DNA of 64,000 nucleotides from Akkermansia muciniphila (GTDB lineage: Bacteria > Verrucomicrobiota > Verrucomicrobiia > Opitutales > Opitutaceae): contig CAMCZZ010000008.1 of the NCBI GenBank assembly GCA_945888375.1, positions 61,224 to 125,223 of the forward strand. Reading direction: 5' to 3'. The position numbers and the translations under genes are program-made. The notes under the pieces are model-generated. The model was not told the origin of the DNA, searched no databases, and saw only the letters and a program-made list of their open reading frames with translations. Below are positions 1 through 8,642 of the stretch, in pieces (positions within the stretch are counted from its first letter, which is position 1; each line of letters begins with the position of its first letter).

Positions 1-3000
1 GAGGCGAGGCGGCGAAGGCCGGGAGCGTGTCCCCTGCCTGTGCAAGTAGCACGAGTGGCAGCGGCTGAGGGTGGGCCGGCGGGAGCAGGGTGGGGCTGAG
101 TGAGGCCCCGGCCAGGTCTGGCATGCGACTATCCACCACGGCGACGGCGAGGGGACGGCCTGACTCCATCTGGGAGCGGGCGGAGGCGGTGTCATCGGCT
201 GCGAGGACGTGGAAGCCCCAGGCGTCCAGTTGTGCGACGAGTTGGCGCCGAAGGCCGGGATGAGCGACGACGACCAGCACGCTATAGCCGCGCAAGCAGA
301 CGGGTAGGGTGGGTGGGGCGACCGGTGGCGTCGCGGGCCTAAGTGGGAGCTCGATGTGAAAAGAGGAGCCAAGGCTTAGGATGGATTCTGCCCAGATCCG
401 TCCTCTCATCAACTGGACTAGGCGGGCGGTGATAGCGAGGCCGAGCCCGCTTTTGCTGGAGCCTCGAGGCAAGAAAGAGGTGGTTTGAGTAAAGGTTCTG
501 GTCAGGCGGGCTAAATCGCGGGGGGCGATGCCGACGCCGGTATCGCGCACCGTGAAACGCAGGGTGGCGGCGCGGTCATTCTCCACGGGCGGGGCGGTGA
601 GGCTCAGTTCGACTTCGCCTGCGGGGGTGAATTGGACGGCATTGACGAGAAGATTGATCAGAATCTGGCGCAGGCGTGCGGCGTCCCCCAGGACACCGGG
701 GGGGAGGGCCGGGTCCATGGTTAAAAACAACTCCACGTTTTTGGCGGCGGCCGGTCCGGCGACTATTTCTAGGGCTTGTTCGGCGCAATCGCGCAGGCTG
801 AGGGCGGAGTCTTTTAACTCTAGGGCGCCGGCTTCGATTTTGGAGAAATCGAGAATGTCGGTTATCAGCGCGAGCAGGTTCTCGCTACTGGTGCGGATCG
901 TGTCGGTGAATTCGGTTTGTTCGGGACTGAGGCGAGTATTTTTAAGCAACTCCGTCATGCCGACAACCGCGTTAATGGGGGTGCGGATCTCGTGGCTCAT
1001 GCTGGCGAGGAATTCAGCTTTGGCCTTGGTGGCGGCCTCGGCCTCATCCCGGGCGGCGGCGAGGTTGTCTTTTTGCTGGTGAAAATCGCTAACGTCTTGA
1101 ATGGCCCCGCGAACGGCTACGGTAACACCGCCGACGCGCACGGCCTCGCCGAGGGTCCGGACCCAGCGCGGATTGCCTCTGGCGGTGGTGAAGGGTAGCT
1201 CGATATCGAAGGATTCCCCGCGATCGATGGCGCTCTGAATCAGCCGGGAGATTTTGCCTTCGGCGGTGCCGGGGTAGAAGGCGCGGGCGGTGGCCGGATT
1301 GGGCACGTAGCCTGCGGGCACCTCATGGATGGCGCGCGTAGTGTCGTTCCAATGGAGGGTGTCGGTTGCCAAATCGAGTTCCCAGCAGCCGATGTGGGCC
1401 AGACGACCGACTAGGTTTAAGGACTGCGATTCCCGTTCTAAATGGAGCTGTTGTAAATGCGAGTGGGTGACGTCCTGGTGGGTGCCGACCAGTTGGAGCG
1501 GGTTACCTTCGGGGGTGCGGGAGACGAGGTGGCCGCAGGCCAGAATCCAACGCCAGGAGCCTTCACGATGGCGCAAGCGGTGCAGGTATCGGAAAACAGG
1601 GGTTTCGCCTGAAAAATGCCGTTGTTGGGCCGCTCTAGCCAAGGGCAGGTCCTCGGGGTGGCAGCGGCTTGACCATTCTTCGATGCGGGGGGCGAGCTGC
1701 GTGACCTCTTCGCCGATCTGGGCGGCCCAACGGGCGTCAAAAAAGGTCTCTCCGCTGGGCACATGCCACTCCCAAAGTGCGAGTCCGCTGGCAGTGAGCG
1801 CCTGGGTCTGGCGTTCGTTGTTCTCGCGGAGTTTTACCGCCGCCTCCTTGCTGGCGGTGACGTCGGTGGAAACGGCCATGAAACCGGTCAGTGAGCCGGC
1901 GGTGTCGTGCAGTGGCACGATTTCCAGATCGGTCCAGTATTCGCTCCCGTTTTTTCGACGGTTGAGGATTTCATGCTGAAAGGAGCAACCTAGATCGAGG
2001 GCTTCGCGCATGGCCTTGATCACCTCGGGGTTGGAGTGTTCGCACTGCAGCAATTGGCCGGGGTTACGGCCGAGTGCCTCGGCGAAAGGGTAGCCGGATA
2101 AACGGGTGAAACTGGCGTTTACCCAAGTGATGCGGCGACGGGCGTCGGTCAAAACCACGGCGTTTTTGGTGTGGGTGGCGACGAGGGCGAGCAGGCGTGC
2201 GTTCTCGGCCGGGGCGCTTGGTGCGGGGCTCGCGCCGGTGAGAGCTTGGCGGGCGCGGCGGCGTAGCAGCAAGAGGTGGCTGATCAGGGCTAGGCCGAGG
2301 CCTATTCCGCAAATCAAAGCGGTGCGAAACAAGAGGCGGGAGGCGGCGGCAAAATTCGGGGCGGGCTTCGCGATCAGTTGCCAAGTATTCTCGGCGAAGG
2401 ACAAAGTTTTGCGATACTCGGGGGCGAGCCAGGGATGCTGGGAAATAGTTAAAGGAGCGCGGGGGGGCGAGGCCGGGGCGGTAGACGGGTTGCCATGGGT
2501 CAACTCCAGAACCAGCTCACCCCCGAGCTCCCTCTCGAGTTCTGCGAGCAGGCGGGGGGCTGCCACGCTCAGGCAAGTCCAGCCGGCGAGGTGTTTTCGG
2601 CGTTCCGTCAGGGAGGCGGGGAGGGGCCCGGAAGTATAGACGGGCTGAAGCAGGAGAAACCCGGGTCCGGCGTTGGGGGTTTGGGCGGACGGGAGGGGCT
2701 GGCTGGAAATGCTTTTGCCGGAGGAGGCCGCCTCTTGGGTGGCTTCGTCGAGCGCCGGGTTTTGGCCGAGATCGAGTCCGAGCACGGCGCGGTTGGGCTC
2801 GGCTGGCTCAATCAATTCCAAAATCTGCAGGTCCCGGGTGGTGCCGAGTGTGCTGACCTTGAAGTCGGGGCTTTCATCCGCCCGGGTCGCCTGTAGGAAA
2901 GCGCCGAGTGACGCTTGGGGCACGCGGCGCACGAAGCCGATTCCAGTGACGCTTGGGAGCTCGTCGAGGCGGATATTGGTTTGGACGAAGGTGCGAAACT

Positions 3001-3247
3001 CGGCGCGGCTTACCCGCTCGGTTTTGCCGGTCCACAGCACGTTGAGAGCACCAAGCGCAGATTCTAATTTTTCAAAATGCCCGGCCGCCACCTGCTCCAA
3101 GCGTGTGCCAAGGGACGCAAAGTGTTTCCGGTCATCCGCGCGGTTGGCGGTCTCGAGTCGCCAGGCGAGCAAGGTGGCAGCCAGGGCTCCCCCGCCCAAA
3201 ACCAGGGGAGTTAGCCGGCCCGACGGGAGGGTGTGGCGAGTGGGCAT
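1..3247 (-). CDS. CHASE/PAS hybrid sensor histidine kinase (partial, cut at left edge)
   Basis: Membrane-bound sensor that should autophosphorylate on histidine and pass the phosphate to its own receiver domain. Translating the minus strand from the ATG at 3247 gives an open frame to the window edge (about 1082 codons). In order: a membrane segment near residues 14-30, an extracytoplasmic CHASE-like region, a second membrane segment near 307-323, several PAS/PAC units, the HisKA box SHEIRTPIN with the phospho-His near residue 752, a HATPase region ending in a GLGLAI G-box, and the start of a receiver domain with VVDSRMPDL (phospho-Asp near 1039). An in-frame TAG 6 codons upstream limits the start. 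The ligand and any partner are unknown; the C-terminus lies outside the window. Confidence 0.93.
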   Translation of the reverse strand, partial: MPTRHTLPSGRLTPLVLGGGALAATLLAWRLETANRADDRKHFASLGTRLEQVAAGHFEKLESALGALNVLWTGKTERVSRAEFRTFVQTNIRLDELPSVTGIGFVRRVPQASLGAFLQATRADESPDFKVSTLGTTRDLQILELIEPAEPNRAVLGLDLGQNPALDEATQEAASSGKSISSQPLPSAQTPNAGPGFLLLQPVYTSGPLPASLTERRKHLAGWTCLSVAAPRLLAELERELGGELVLELTHGNPSTAPASPPRAPLTISQHPWLAPEYRKTLSFAENTWQLIAKPAPNFAAASRLLFRTALICGIGLGLALISHLLLLRRRARQALTGASPAPSAPAENARLLALVATHTKNAVVLTDARRRITWVNASFTRLSGYPFAEALGRNPGQLLQCEHSNPEVIKAMREALDLGCSFQHEILNRRKNGSEYWTDLEIVPLHDTAGSLTGFMAVSTDVTASKEAAVKLRENNERQTQALTASGLALWEWHVPSGETFFDARWAAQIGEEVTQLAPRIEEWSSRCHPEDLPLARAAQQRHFSGETPVFRYLHRLRHREGSWRWILACGHLVSRTPEGNPLQLVGTHQDVTHSHLQQLHLERESQSLNLVGRLAHIGCWELDLATDTLHWNDTTRAIHEVPAGYVPNPATARAFYPGTAEGKISRLIQSAIDRGESFDIELPFTTARGNPRWVRTLGEAVRVGGVTVAVRGAIQDVSDFHQQKDNLAAARDEAEAATKAKAEFLASMSHEIRTPINAVVGMTELLKNTRLSPEQTEFTDTIRTSSENLLALITDILDFSKIEAGALELKDSALSLRDCAEQALEIVAGPAAAKNVELFLTMDPALPPGVLGDAARLRQILINLLVNAVQFTPAGEVELSLTAPPVENDRAATLRFTVRDTGVGIAPRDLARLTRTFTQTTSFLPRGSSKSGLGLAITARLVQLMRGRIWAESILSLGSSFHIELPLRPATPPVAPPTLPVCLRGYSVLVVVAHPGLRRQLVAQLDAWGFHVLAADDTASARSQMESGRPLAVAVVDSRMPDLAGASLSPTLLPPAHPQPLPLVLLAQAGDTLPAFAASP

Positions 3248-3316
3248 TGACGATTTCAGGATCTAGGGCTAATCCTGCGTTCGCTGAAGCATGCTGAAGC
3301 AGATGAGGCGCATGCG

Positions 3317-3811
3317 TTACCGGTAGTTGCCGGCGGCGGGTTTGGTATCGGTCTGGATTGTTTCCACCACCGTCACGCGACCGGCCGCGAAAGTAATTCG
3401 CAGCCGGTCCTCGGCGCGCGGGGTGTAGACCGGTTGGTAGTCGGGACGGTAGGAAACTTGGTATTTTTTTGAGCCGGGGTCGTAGACGACATTTTGCCGG
3501 TAGCCGACCAGGCGGGTGCCCTGGTATTCATCCCAGAAGGTGCTGTAGATCCAAGTCATCGCAACGCCCTCGGCAGTGGTTTTCTCCAGTTTTTCGTGGG
3601 GGTTTCCCAGAGCGATGTAGACCATGTCGGTTGTATCCCCAATTTGGATATTACGGGCTTCCAGACGGGCCTGGGTGGTGGCATCCATGGTAGCCCAGAA
3701 TACGGCTTTTTCCCGGGCGCGGGAGGCGAAGGAGGAGCAAGCGGACAACAGCCCCAGCAAGAGCACGGAGAGGAGTAGTGATAATGTGTTCGCCGGAAGG
3801 GAACGGGGCAT
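3317..3811 (-). CDS. Small outer-envelope lipoprotein, unknown function
   Basis: The 164-aa product starts with a hydrophobic signal peptide ending in a clear lipobox, LLSAC, so Cys25 should be lipidated and the protein anchored in the envelope. The mature part contains a segment (IQIGDTTDMVYIALGNP) that resembles the start of SmpA/BamE-like small beta-lipoproteins, where a similar helix precedes a beta sheet, but I cannot assign it to that family with certainty. It lies between the sensor kinase and a TPR gene on the same strand. Function unknown; secretion and lipidation are the firm part of the call. Confidence 0.8.
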   Translation of the reverse strand: MPRSLPANTLSLLLSVLLLGLLSACSSFASRAREKAVFWATMDATTQARLEARNIQIGDTTDMVYIALGNPHEKLEKTTAEGVAMTWIYSTFWDEYQGTRLVGYRQNVVYDPGSKKYQVSYRPDYQPVYTPRAEDRLRITFAAGRVTVVETIQTDTKPAAGNYR

Positions 3812-3837
3812 GGCCCAATCTGGTCCGATTCTCCCCG

Positions 3838-3870
3838 CGCTGTAAACAGCCTAGAAGTCGGTTTACAGCG
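3838..3870 (-). terminator. Hairpin between the TPR gene and the lipoprotein gene
   Basis: A perfect 10-bp inverted repeat (CGCTGTAAAC / GTTTACAGCG) with a 13-nt loop lies in the 91-bp gap downstream of the TPR gene and upstream of the lipoprotein start. There is no following T-tract on the minus strand, so it could be a weak terminator, an mRNA-stabilising hairpin or an operator. Confidence 0.4.
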
Positions 3871-3902
3871 GGGGGGGCGCCAGGTGGACCAAGGAATCCG
3901 GC

Positions 3903-4379
3903 TCAGTGCGAATCGAGTTTCAGGGCAGCCAGATCTGGGTCCGTAAGTGCGATCTCGCGCCAAGCGGGGTCGCGCCCACAGACGCTGGCGAGCAGGATAC
4001 GAGCGTCGTCGAGTTCGCCGAGCAGGCAGGCGTAGCAGGCGAGATTGTAGTCAACGATGGGTCCCGGGTCGGCGATTAGCTGGCGGCCGGCTAGAAGGAG
4101 TTCCTGGGCCTCGGGGACGCGTTGCAACTCACGCAAGGCATAGGCCCAGGCGATCCAGGGGCGCTCGGTGGTGTTGTCGGCGGCGACTAGTTCGGGGGCG
4201 AGTTCGATGACTTCGGCCCAAGCATTGCCGGCCATGGCGATTTCAAGACGGAGTTGGAGGGCAGGCTGGGTGGCGAGGAACTCGGGCGGCAGGCCGGTGA
4301 GTTCGGAGCGGGCCTCGGTGTGTAGTCCGAGGGTCAGGTAGCCGACGGCATAAGCGAGGTGTTTTTCCGGGGAGATCAC
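3903..4379 (-). CDS. TPR-like helical repeat protein
   Basis: The 158-aa product is almost entirely alpha-helical and alanine/leucine rich, with two or three tetratricopeptide-like units. There is no signal peptide, so a cytoplasmic scaffold role is likely. No catalytic residues are recognisable. It sits 75 bp downstream of the Ogt gene on the same strand. TPR repeats are known to mediate protein contacts, but the partner cannot be inferred here. Confidence 0.7.
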   Translation of the reverse strand: MISPEKHLAYAVGYLTLGLHTEARSELTGLPPEFLATQPALQLRLEIAMAGNAWAEVIELAPELVAADNTTERPWIAWAYALRELQRVPEAQELLLAGRQLIADPGPIVDYNLACYACLLGELDDARILLASVCGRDPAWREIALTDPDLAALKLDSH

Positions 4380-4454
4380 GGGCGGGAAATGGTTACCGCT
4401 GGATTCCGGCTTTTGACATGAAAAACCGCGTCTGGGCCGGGAAAGCAGACTGCT

Positions 4455-4964
4455 TCAGGCGGGACGTGCGCCTTCGTGAACCAGGAGCCATCGCTTGCGG
4501 TCGAGGCCTCCGGCATAGCCGGTCAGAGAGCCATCGGCACCGATTACGCGGTGGCAGGGCAGGACGAGAGCGAGTGGGTTGGCGCCAATGGCGGCGCCCA
4601 CTGCGCGGGCGCCGCTGCCTGCTTCGGAGGCGAGGCGGGCGTAGCTCCAAGTGTGGCCCGAAGGGATGCGGCAGAGCATTTGCCAGATGCGTTGTTGGAA
4701 TGGTGTGCCGATGCGGGGGGCAACAGGCAGGTCCAGACCGTGGCGGGCGTCCGCAAAGTAGCGGGTGAACTTTTCGATATCGGCTGCGGTGCGAGCCGGG
4801 TTCGGGGCGAGGGTGGGGGCTTGGGCGGGGTGGCTTCCGCAGAGAGAGGCGAGGCCGGCGGCAGGGCCGAAGGTTACGGCGACCAGCCTATCGCGCTCAT
4901 CCATGGCGAAGGAGAGGTTTCCCAAGGGAGTGGGCAACGAGCCGAGGTATAAAAATGCAGGCAT
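4455..4964 (-). CDS. ogt: Methylated-DNA-protein-cysteine methyltransferase
   Basis: Repairs O6-alkylguanine in DNA by irreversible transfer of the alkyl group to its own cysteine. The 169-aa product has the active-site motif LPCHRVIG with the acceptor Cys137, the helix-turn-helix region GTPFQQRIWQML before it, and the segment GYAGGLDRKRWLL after it, the standard order of the Ogt/MGMT C-terminal domain. The N-terminal part is the short ribonuclease-H-like domain of Ogt; no Ada-type AraC domain is present, so it is a stand-alone repair enzyme rather than an adaptive regulator. The length matches the family. Confidence 0.95.
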   Translation of the reverse strand: MPAFLYLGSLPTPLGNLSFAMDERDRLVAVTFGPAAGLASLCGSHPAQAPTLAPNPARTAADIEKFTRYFADARHGLDLPVAPRIGTPFQQRIWQMLCRIPSGHTWSYARLASEAGSGARAVGAAIGANPLALVLPCHRVIGADGSLTGYAGGLDRKRWLLVHEGARPA

Positions 4965-5112
4965 GGAATCGAGGCATCCGGGATTAAGTCGTAATAAACT
5001 CCCGCAGCCTGTAGGTCGGCCTTGGGCTTCTATGGAACTGGTTTAATAAGGGACCGCTGACCGCTGATTTTCGGGTTGAATATTTCATACTAATTCATTT
5101 TTAGTGTATATT

Positions 5113-6105
5113 ATGCAATTACTATCTAAGCTATGTTTCGCCGCTTTTACCCTCCTGGGCGGCTTGAGCGTTCGGGCAATTACCCTAGATGTGGTGCAGG
5201 TGGGGAATGTGGGCAACGCACCCGACACGACTGGCTTTGGGGCGGTGGCCTATGACTATCAGATCGGCAAGTATGAGGTGACTAATGATGAGTATGCGGC
5301 TTTTCTCAATGCGGTGGCGTCGATGGATACGTTTAGTCTTTATGATCACTCGATGTTTGCGGACGCAGCGGGCGGCATCCTGCGATCGGGTCCGTCCGGT
5401 AGCTATACTTACGCGGTTAAAATCGGATTTTCCCTTAAACCCGTCAACTTTGTTTCATATTGGGATGCAACGCGTTTTGCCAATTGGCTGAATAATGGCC
5501 AAGGCGGTGCAAGCACGGAGACGGGGAGTTACACGCTGGGCGGTGTGGCCGAGCCGGTGAATACTTCGGTTGCCCGGAATGCCGGTGCGGTTTGGGCGGT
5601 GGCGAGTGAGGATGAATGGTATAAAGCGGCTTTTTTTGACCCGACTTTAAACAGTGGATCCGGGGGTTATTGGAAGCATGCGACTCAGAGTAATTCGCTG
5701 GGCGACAACACTGCATATAGCGCACCAAATGGCGCCAATTACAATGACGGGGATTTCGCGAATGGCGGTCTTTTTGGACCTGGATCCACAGATGCGGGCG
5801 CCTATGTGCTGGCTTCCAGTTACTACGGAACGTTCGATCAAAACGGCAATGTATATGAGTGGAATGAATCCCTTCCTCTGCTTGATCAACGCGGGCGCAG
5901 GGGGGGCGCGTGGAATGACTCCGGCGTGAACGCGCTTTCCACTTTTTCGGCCTCCGGCGATGCCTCGGGACAGTCGCCGGTTGTCGGTTTCCGGGTGGTT
6001 AACCTTGCGCTTATACCCGAACCTAGTGCGTATGGGATCGCGTTTGGATTTATTGCTTTGGGGGCCTTGGCGTTTCGTCGCGAAAAACGGGAAATTTCTG
6101 GTTGA
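5113..6105 (+). CDS. Secreted FGE/sulfatase-modifying-factor-like PEP-CTERM protein
   Basis: I use the ATG at 5113 rather than the GTG at 5104 because it directly begins a signal peptide (MQLLSKLCFAAFTLLGGLS). The exported part has the hallmarks of the formylglycine-generating-enzyme fold: YQIGKYEVTNDEYAAFLNAV, PVNFVSYWDATRFANWLN, EDEWYKAAF, NGNVYEWNE and RGGAWND. The C-terminus is a PEP-CTERM sorting signal: PEPSAYG, a hydrophobic helix, then FRREKR. The only cysteine is in the signal peptide, so the redox cysteines of true formylglycine-generating enzymes are absent and a binding or structural role is more likely. PEP-CTERM proteins are normally processed by an exosortase, which is not in this window. 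Confidence 0.88.
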   Translation: MQLLSKLCFAAFTLLGGLSVRAITLDVVQVGNVGNAPDTTGFGAVAYDYQIGKYEVTNDEYAAFLNAVASMDTFSLYDHSMFADAAGGILRSGPSGSYTYAVKIGFSLKPVNFVSYWDATRFANWLNNGQGGASTETGSYTLGGVAEPVNTSVARNAGAVWAVASEDEWYKAAFFDPTLNSGSGGYWKHATQSNSLGDNTAYSAPNGANYNDGDFANGGLFGPGSTDAGAYVLASSYYGTFDQNGNVYEWNESLPLLDQRGRRGGAWNDSGVNALSTFSASGDASGQSPVVGFRVVNLALIPEPSAYGIAFGFIALGALAFRREKREISG

Positions 6106-6247
6106 TCTTTCGGGAAGGCGGCGGGCGGCGTGGCATGCCTTGAGCGCTTGTCGTTTTTTCGACGCTTTTTTGGGGATTTCCTATCCGCATTGAGGCCGGG
6201 TGTCTGTGGACTTGCGGCGCGGGGGCTTTGGAGTGTGCTGGTGCTTC

Positions 6248-6889
6248 ATGTCGCTCCAGATACACGTCCTGCCCGCCGGTCCGATTGAGACCAACGCCTA
6301 TCTCCTGATCGACGCATCCTGCGGCGAGGCGGTGCTGATTGATGCGCCCGGGGACGTCTGGGCGCAGGTGTCGCCCCTGCTGGCGGCGGCAAAATGCCGG
6401 TTGGTCGAGCTCTGGCTGACCCACGGACATTGGGACCACATGCAGGGCGCGGCGGAGGTGGTGGCGGCCACCGGAGCGCGGGTGAGTGCGCACGTCGACG
6501 ACCGCATCCTCCTCGAGACGCCCGGGGTCATGGAAGTTTTCCTGCCCTCCACCATCCGGCTCTCGCCGGTGAGGATAGACCGCTGGCTGGTGGATGGAGA
6601 GGGTTTCGAGGCGTTGGGGCGGGCGTGGGAGGCGCGGCATGTGCCCGGGCACTGTCCGGGCAGTCTTTTATTTTGGTGCGAGCAGGAGGGGGTGGCGTTC
6701 TGTGGTGATGCGATTTTTCAAAGCGGCGTGGGGCGCACCGATTTTCCGGGCGGCAGCATGGCGAGGCTGGAAAAATCCATCCGCGAACGCATCTACACCC
6801 TGCCGGAGCAAACGCTTTTGTATCCAGGGCATGGTGATAAGACTATGGTCAGGGCGGAGCGGGTGGGTAATCCCTTTGTGAGCGGCTGA
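6248..6889 (+). CDS. Metallo-beta-lactamase-fold hydrolase (glyoxalase II-like)
   Basis: Soluble zinc hydrolase of 213 aa. The ATG at 6248 starts the typical first strand (MSLQIHVLPAGPIETNAYLL). The metal motif LTHGHWDHMQG (HxHxDH, residues 59-64) is followed in order by VPGHCPGS, FCGDAIF and YPGHGDKT, giving the full set of ligands for a binuclear site. The spacing resembles YcbL/glyoxalase II-like thioesterases, but the substrate cannot be read from sequence. It is 14 bp upstream of ribD on the same strand, so the two are probably cotranscribed. Confidence 0.9.
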   Translation: MSLQIHVLPAGPIETNAYLLIDASCGEAVLIDAPGDVWAQVSPLLAAAKCRLVELWLTHGHWDHMQGAAEVVAATGARVSAHVDDRILLETPGVMEVFLPSTIRLSPVRIDRWLVDGEGFEALGRAWEARHVPGHCPGSLLFWCEQEGVAFCGDAIFQSGVGRTDFPGGSMARLEKSIRERIYTLPEQTLLYPGHGDKTMVRAERVGNPFVSG

Positions 6890-6903
6890 GGCGCTGAATA
6901 CAA

Positions 6904-8001
6904 ATGGATCTCGATGAGACCATGATGGGGCGGGCACTCGATCTGGCGCGGCGCGCGTGGGGTGCTACGCACCCGAACCCGATGGTGGGCGCGTTGCTGG
7001 TGGAGGAGGGTGTCGTGGTGGCCGAGGGCTGGCACGCGCGGGATGGGGGGGCGCACGCCGAGCGGGTGGCATTGGCGGCACTCGCACGGCGTCCTGCGGC
7101 GGGCGCGACGCTCTACGTCACCCTCGAGCCATGCTCCACCCGGGGGCGCACGGGCGCGTGTTGCGACCTCATTCGTGAAGCCGGGATCGCGCGGGTGGTG
7201 ATTGGCGCGACCGATCCCAATCCGGCGCATGCCGGGCGGGCGTGCGGTTTGCTGCGCTCGGCGGGTATTGAGGTCCGGGCGGGGGTTTGTGCCGAGGAGT
7301 GTGCCGACCTGAATCTGGTTTTTAACCACTGGATCACCACTGGCCTGCCCTTACTGGCGGGGAAAATCGCCACGACGCGGGACGGGTTTTCAATTCCCCC
7401 GCCGGGGATCTCGCGCTGGATCACGGGTGAACTGGCGAGGGCGGACGCGCATCGCTGGCGGCGATTGTTTCCCGGTATTCTGGTGGGTGCGGGCACGGTG
7501 CGAACGGATAACCCGGCTCTCACCCGACGCTGGACGGAGGAGGGGGTGGGGCACGAGGAGTGCGGGCGGCGGTTTGTGCTCGATCCAATGTTGGCCACGG
7601 CGGCGGGGGCGCAGGCGGACTGGCCGCGGCTTTACACCGACCGATGGCGGGAGCGGACCACGGTGGTGGCGACCCCGGCGGCGGATCCGCAGTTGCGGTG
7701 GAGATTGGAAGCGGCGGGCGTGACGGTATGGGAGCAGGCGACGACGCGGGGAGCGGCGGGGTGGGGTAAATTCGCGCGGCGGTGTGCAGAGGAGGGGGTG
7801 ACGGGGGTGCTTATCGAGGGTGGTGCGACGGTGCTCAACGACGCGTTGGCGGCGGGGGCGCTGGACTATGGATTTTGGTATCAGGCGCGCTTTGCCGGCG
7901 GCTCGGTCTGGGGTGGAGAGGTGGAGCGCTGGGAGCTGACGGCGCCGATGGGGGCGCGATTGGGCGAGGATCACCTCACGCGCGGGAGAATTTTAGCATG
8001 A
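6904..8001 (+). CDS. ribD: Bifunctional riboflavin deaminase/reductase
   Basis: Catalyses the deamination of the first pyrimidine product of riboflavin synthesis and then the reduction of its ribosyl group. The N-terminal deaminase has HAERVAL (His51, Glu53) and the zinc motif EPCSTRGRTGAC (Cys77, Cys86). The His usually seen within PCxHxGRTPPC is replaced, a common enough variation. The C-terminal reductase starts near residue 150 (GKIATTRDG, GILVGAGTVRTDNPALT). The length of 365 aa fits the fused enzyme. Its stop overlaps the rdgB start by 4 bp (ATGA). No other rib gene is nearby. Confidence 0.95.
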   Translation: MDLDETMMGRALDLARRAWGATHPNPMVGALLVEEGVVVAEGWHARDGGAHAERVALAALARRPAAGATLYVTLEPCSTRGRTGACCDLIREAGIARVVIGATDPNPAHAGRACGLLRSAGIEVRAGVCAEECADLNLVFNHWITTGLPLLAGKIATTRDGFSIPPPGISRWITGELARADAHRWRRLFPGILVGAGTVRTDNPALTRRWTEEGVGHEECGRRFVLDPMLATAAGAQADWPRLYTDRWRERTTVVATPAADPQLRWRLEAAGVTVWEQATTRGAAGWGKFARRCAEEGVTGVLIEGGATVLNDALAAGALDYGFWYQARFAGGSVWGGEVERWELTAPMGARLGEDHLTRGRILA

Positions 8002-8621
8002 ACAAGGCGGACCGGACGGTGGTATTTTTGGCTTCGGGCAACGCTCATAAGGTGGCGGAGTTGCAGGCCCTCGCCGAGCGAGACGGGCTTGTTTTGGAGA
8101 TATGTTCGGCGAAGGTGCTGGGCGGTATGCCGGCGGTGGCGGAAGACACCGGGACTTTCGCGGGCAACGCCCGGAAAAAGGCGCATGCCCTGCGGGCAAT
8201 CGCGCCTGCGGGCAGCTTGGTGCTGGCGGACGACAGCGGAGTTTGCGTGGACTACCTCGACGGAGGTCCCGGGGTGGAGAGCGCATACTTCGCCGGTCCG
8301 GCGGGGGATGCGGCGGCGAATTTGGAAAAGCTCGTAGAGGTGATGCGCGGGGTGCCGGTGGGGCGGCGCGGGGCGCGTTTTTATTGCCTGCTGCTTCTGC
8401 TGGACGAATGGGGTAATGAACGAATTTTTGAGGGGCAATGCATCGGCACCTTGCTGGATGAACCTAGGGGCGGGGCGGGTTTTGGCTACGATCCGCTCTT
8501 CGTTCCGGAGGGATTTGCGGCGAGCTATGCTGAACTGGGAGAAGAGGTGAAAGGGCGCCTCAGTCACCGGGCCCGGGCTTGGTCGGCGCTGGCTGCTTGG
8601 TGGAGGACGGCGGGGCGGTGA
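7998..8621 (+). CDS. rdgB: dITP/XTP pyrophosphatase, RdgB/HAM1 family
   Basis: Cleans the nucleotide pool by hydrolysing dITP and XTP to monophosphates. The start at 7998 overlaps the ribD stop (ATGA) and begins the family strand FLASGNAHKVAEL. The signature LVLADDSGVCVDYLDG, with its acidic metal-binding residues, and GFGYDPLF near the C-terminus are both present. The 207-aa length matches bacterial RdgB. A purine-rich GGGAGA lies about 10 nt before this start, one of the few ribosome-binding-like sites in the window. Translational coupling to ribD is likely. Confidence 0.95.
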   Translation: MNKADRTVVFLASGNAHKVAELQALAERDGLVLEICSAKVLGGMPAVAEDTGTFAGNARKKAHALRAIAPAGSLVLADDSGVCVDYLDGGPGVESAYFAGPAGDAAANLEKLVEVMRGVPVGRRGARFYCLLLLLDEWGNERIFEGQCIGTLLDEPRGGAGFGYDPLFVPEGFAASYAELGEEVKGRLSHRARAWSALAAWWRTAGR

Positions 8622-8642
8622 GGGCTCGCCGCGTGGGGCCGG

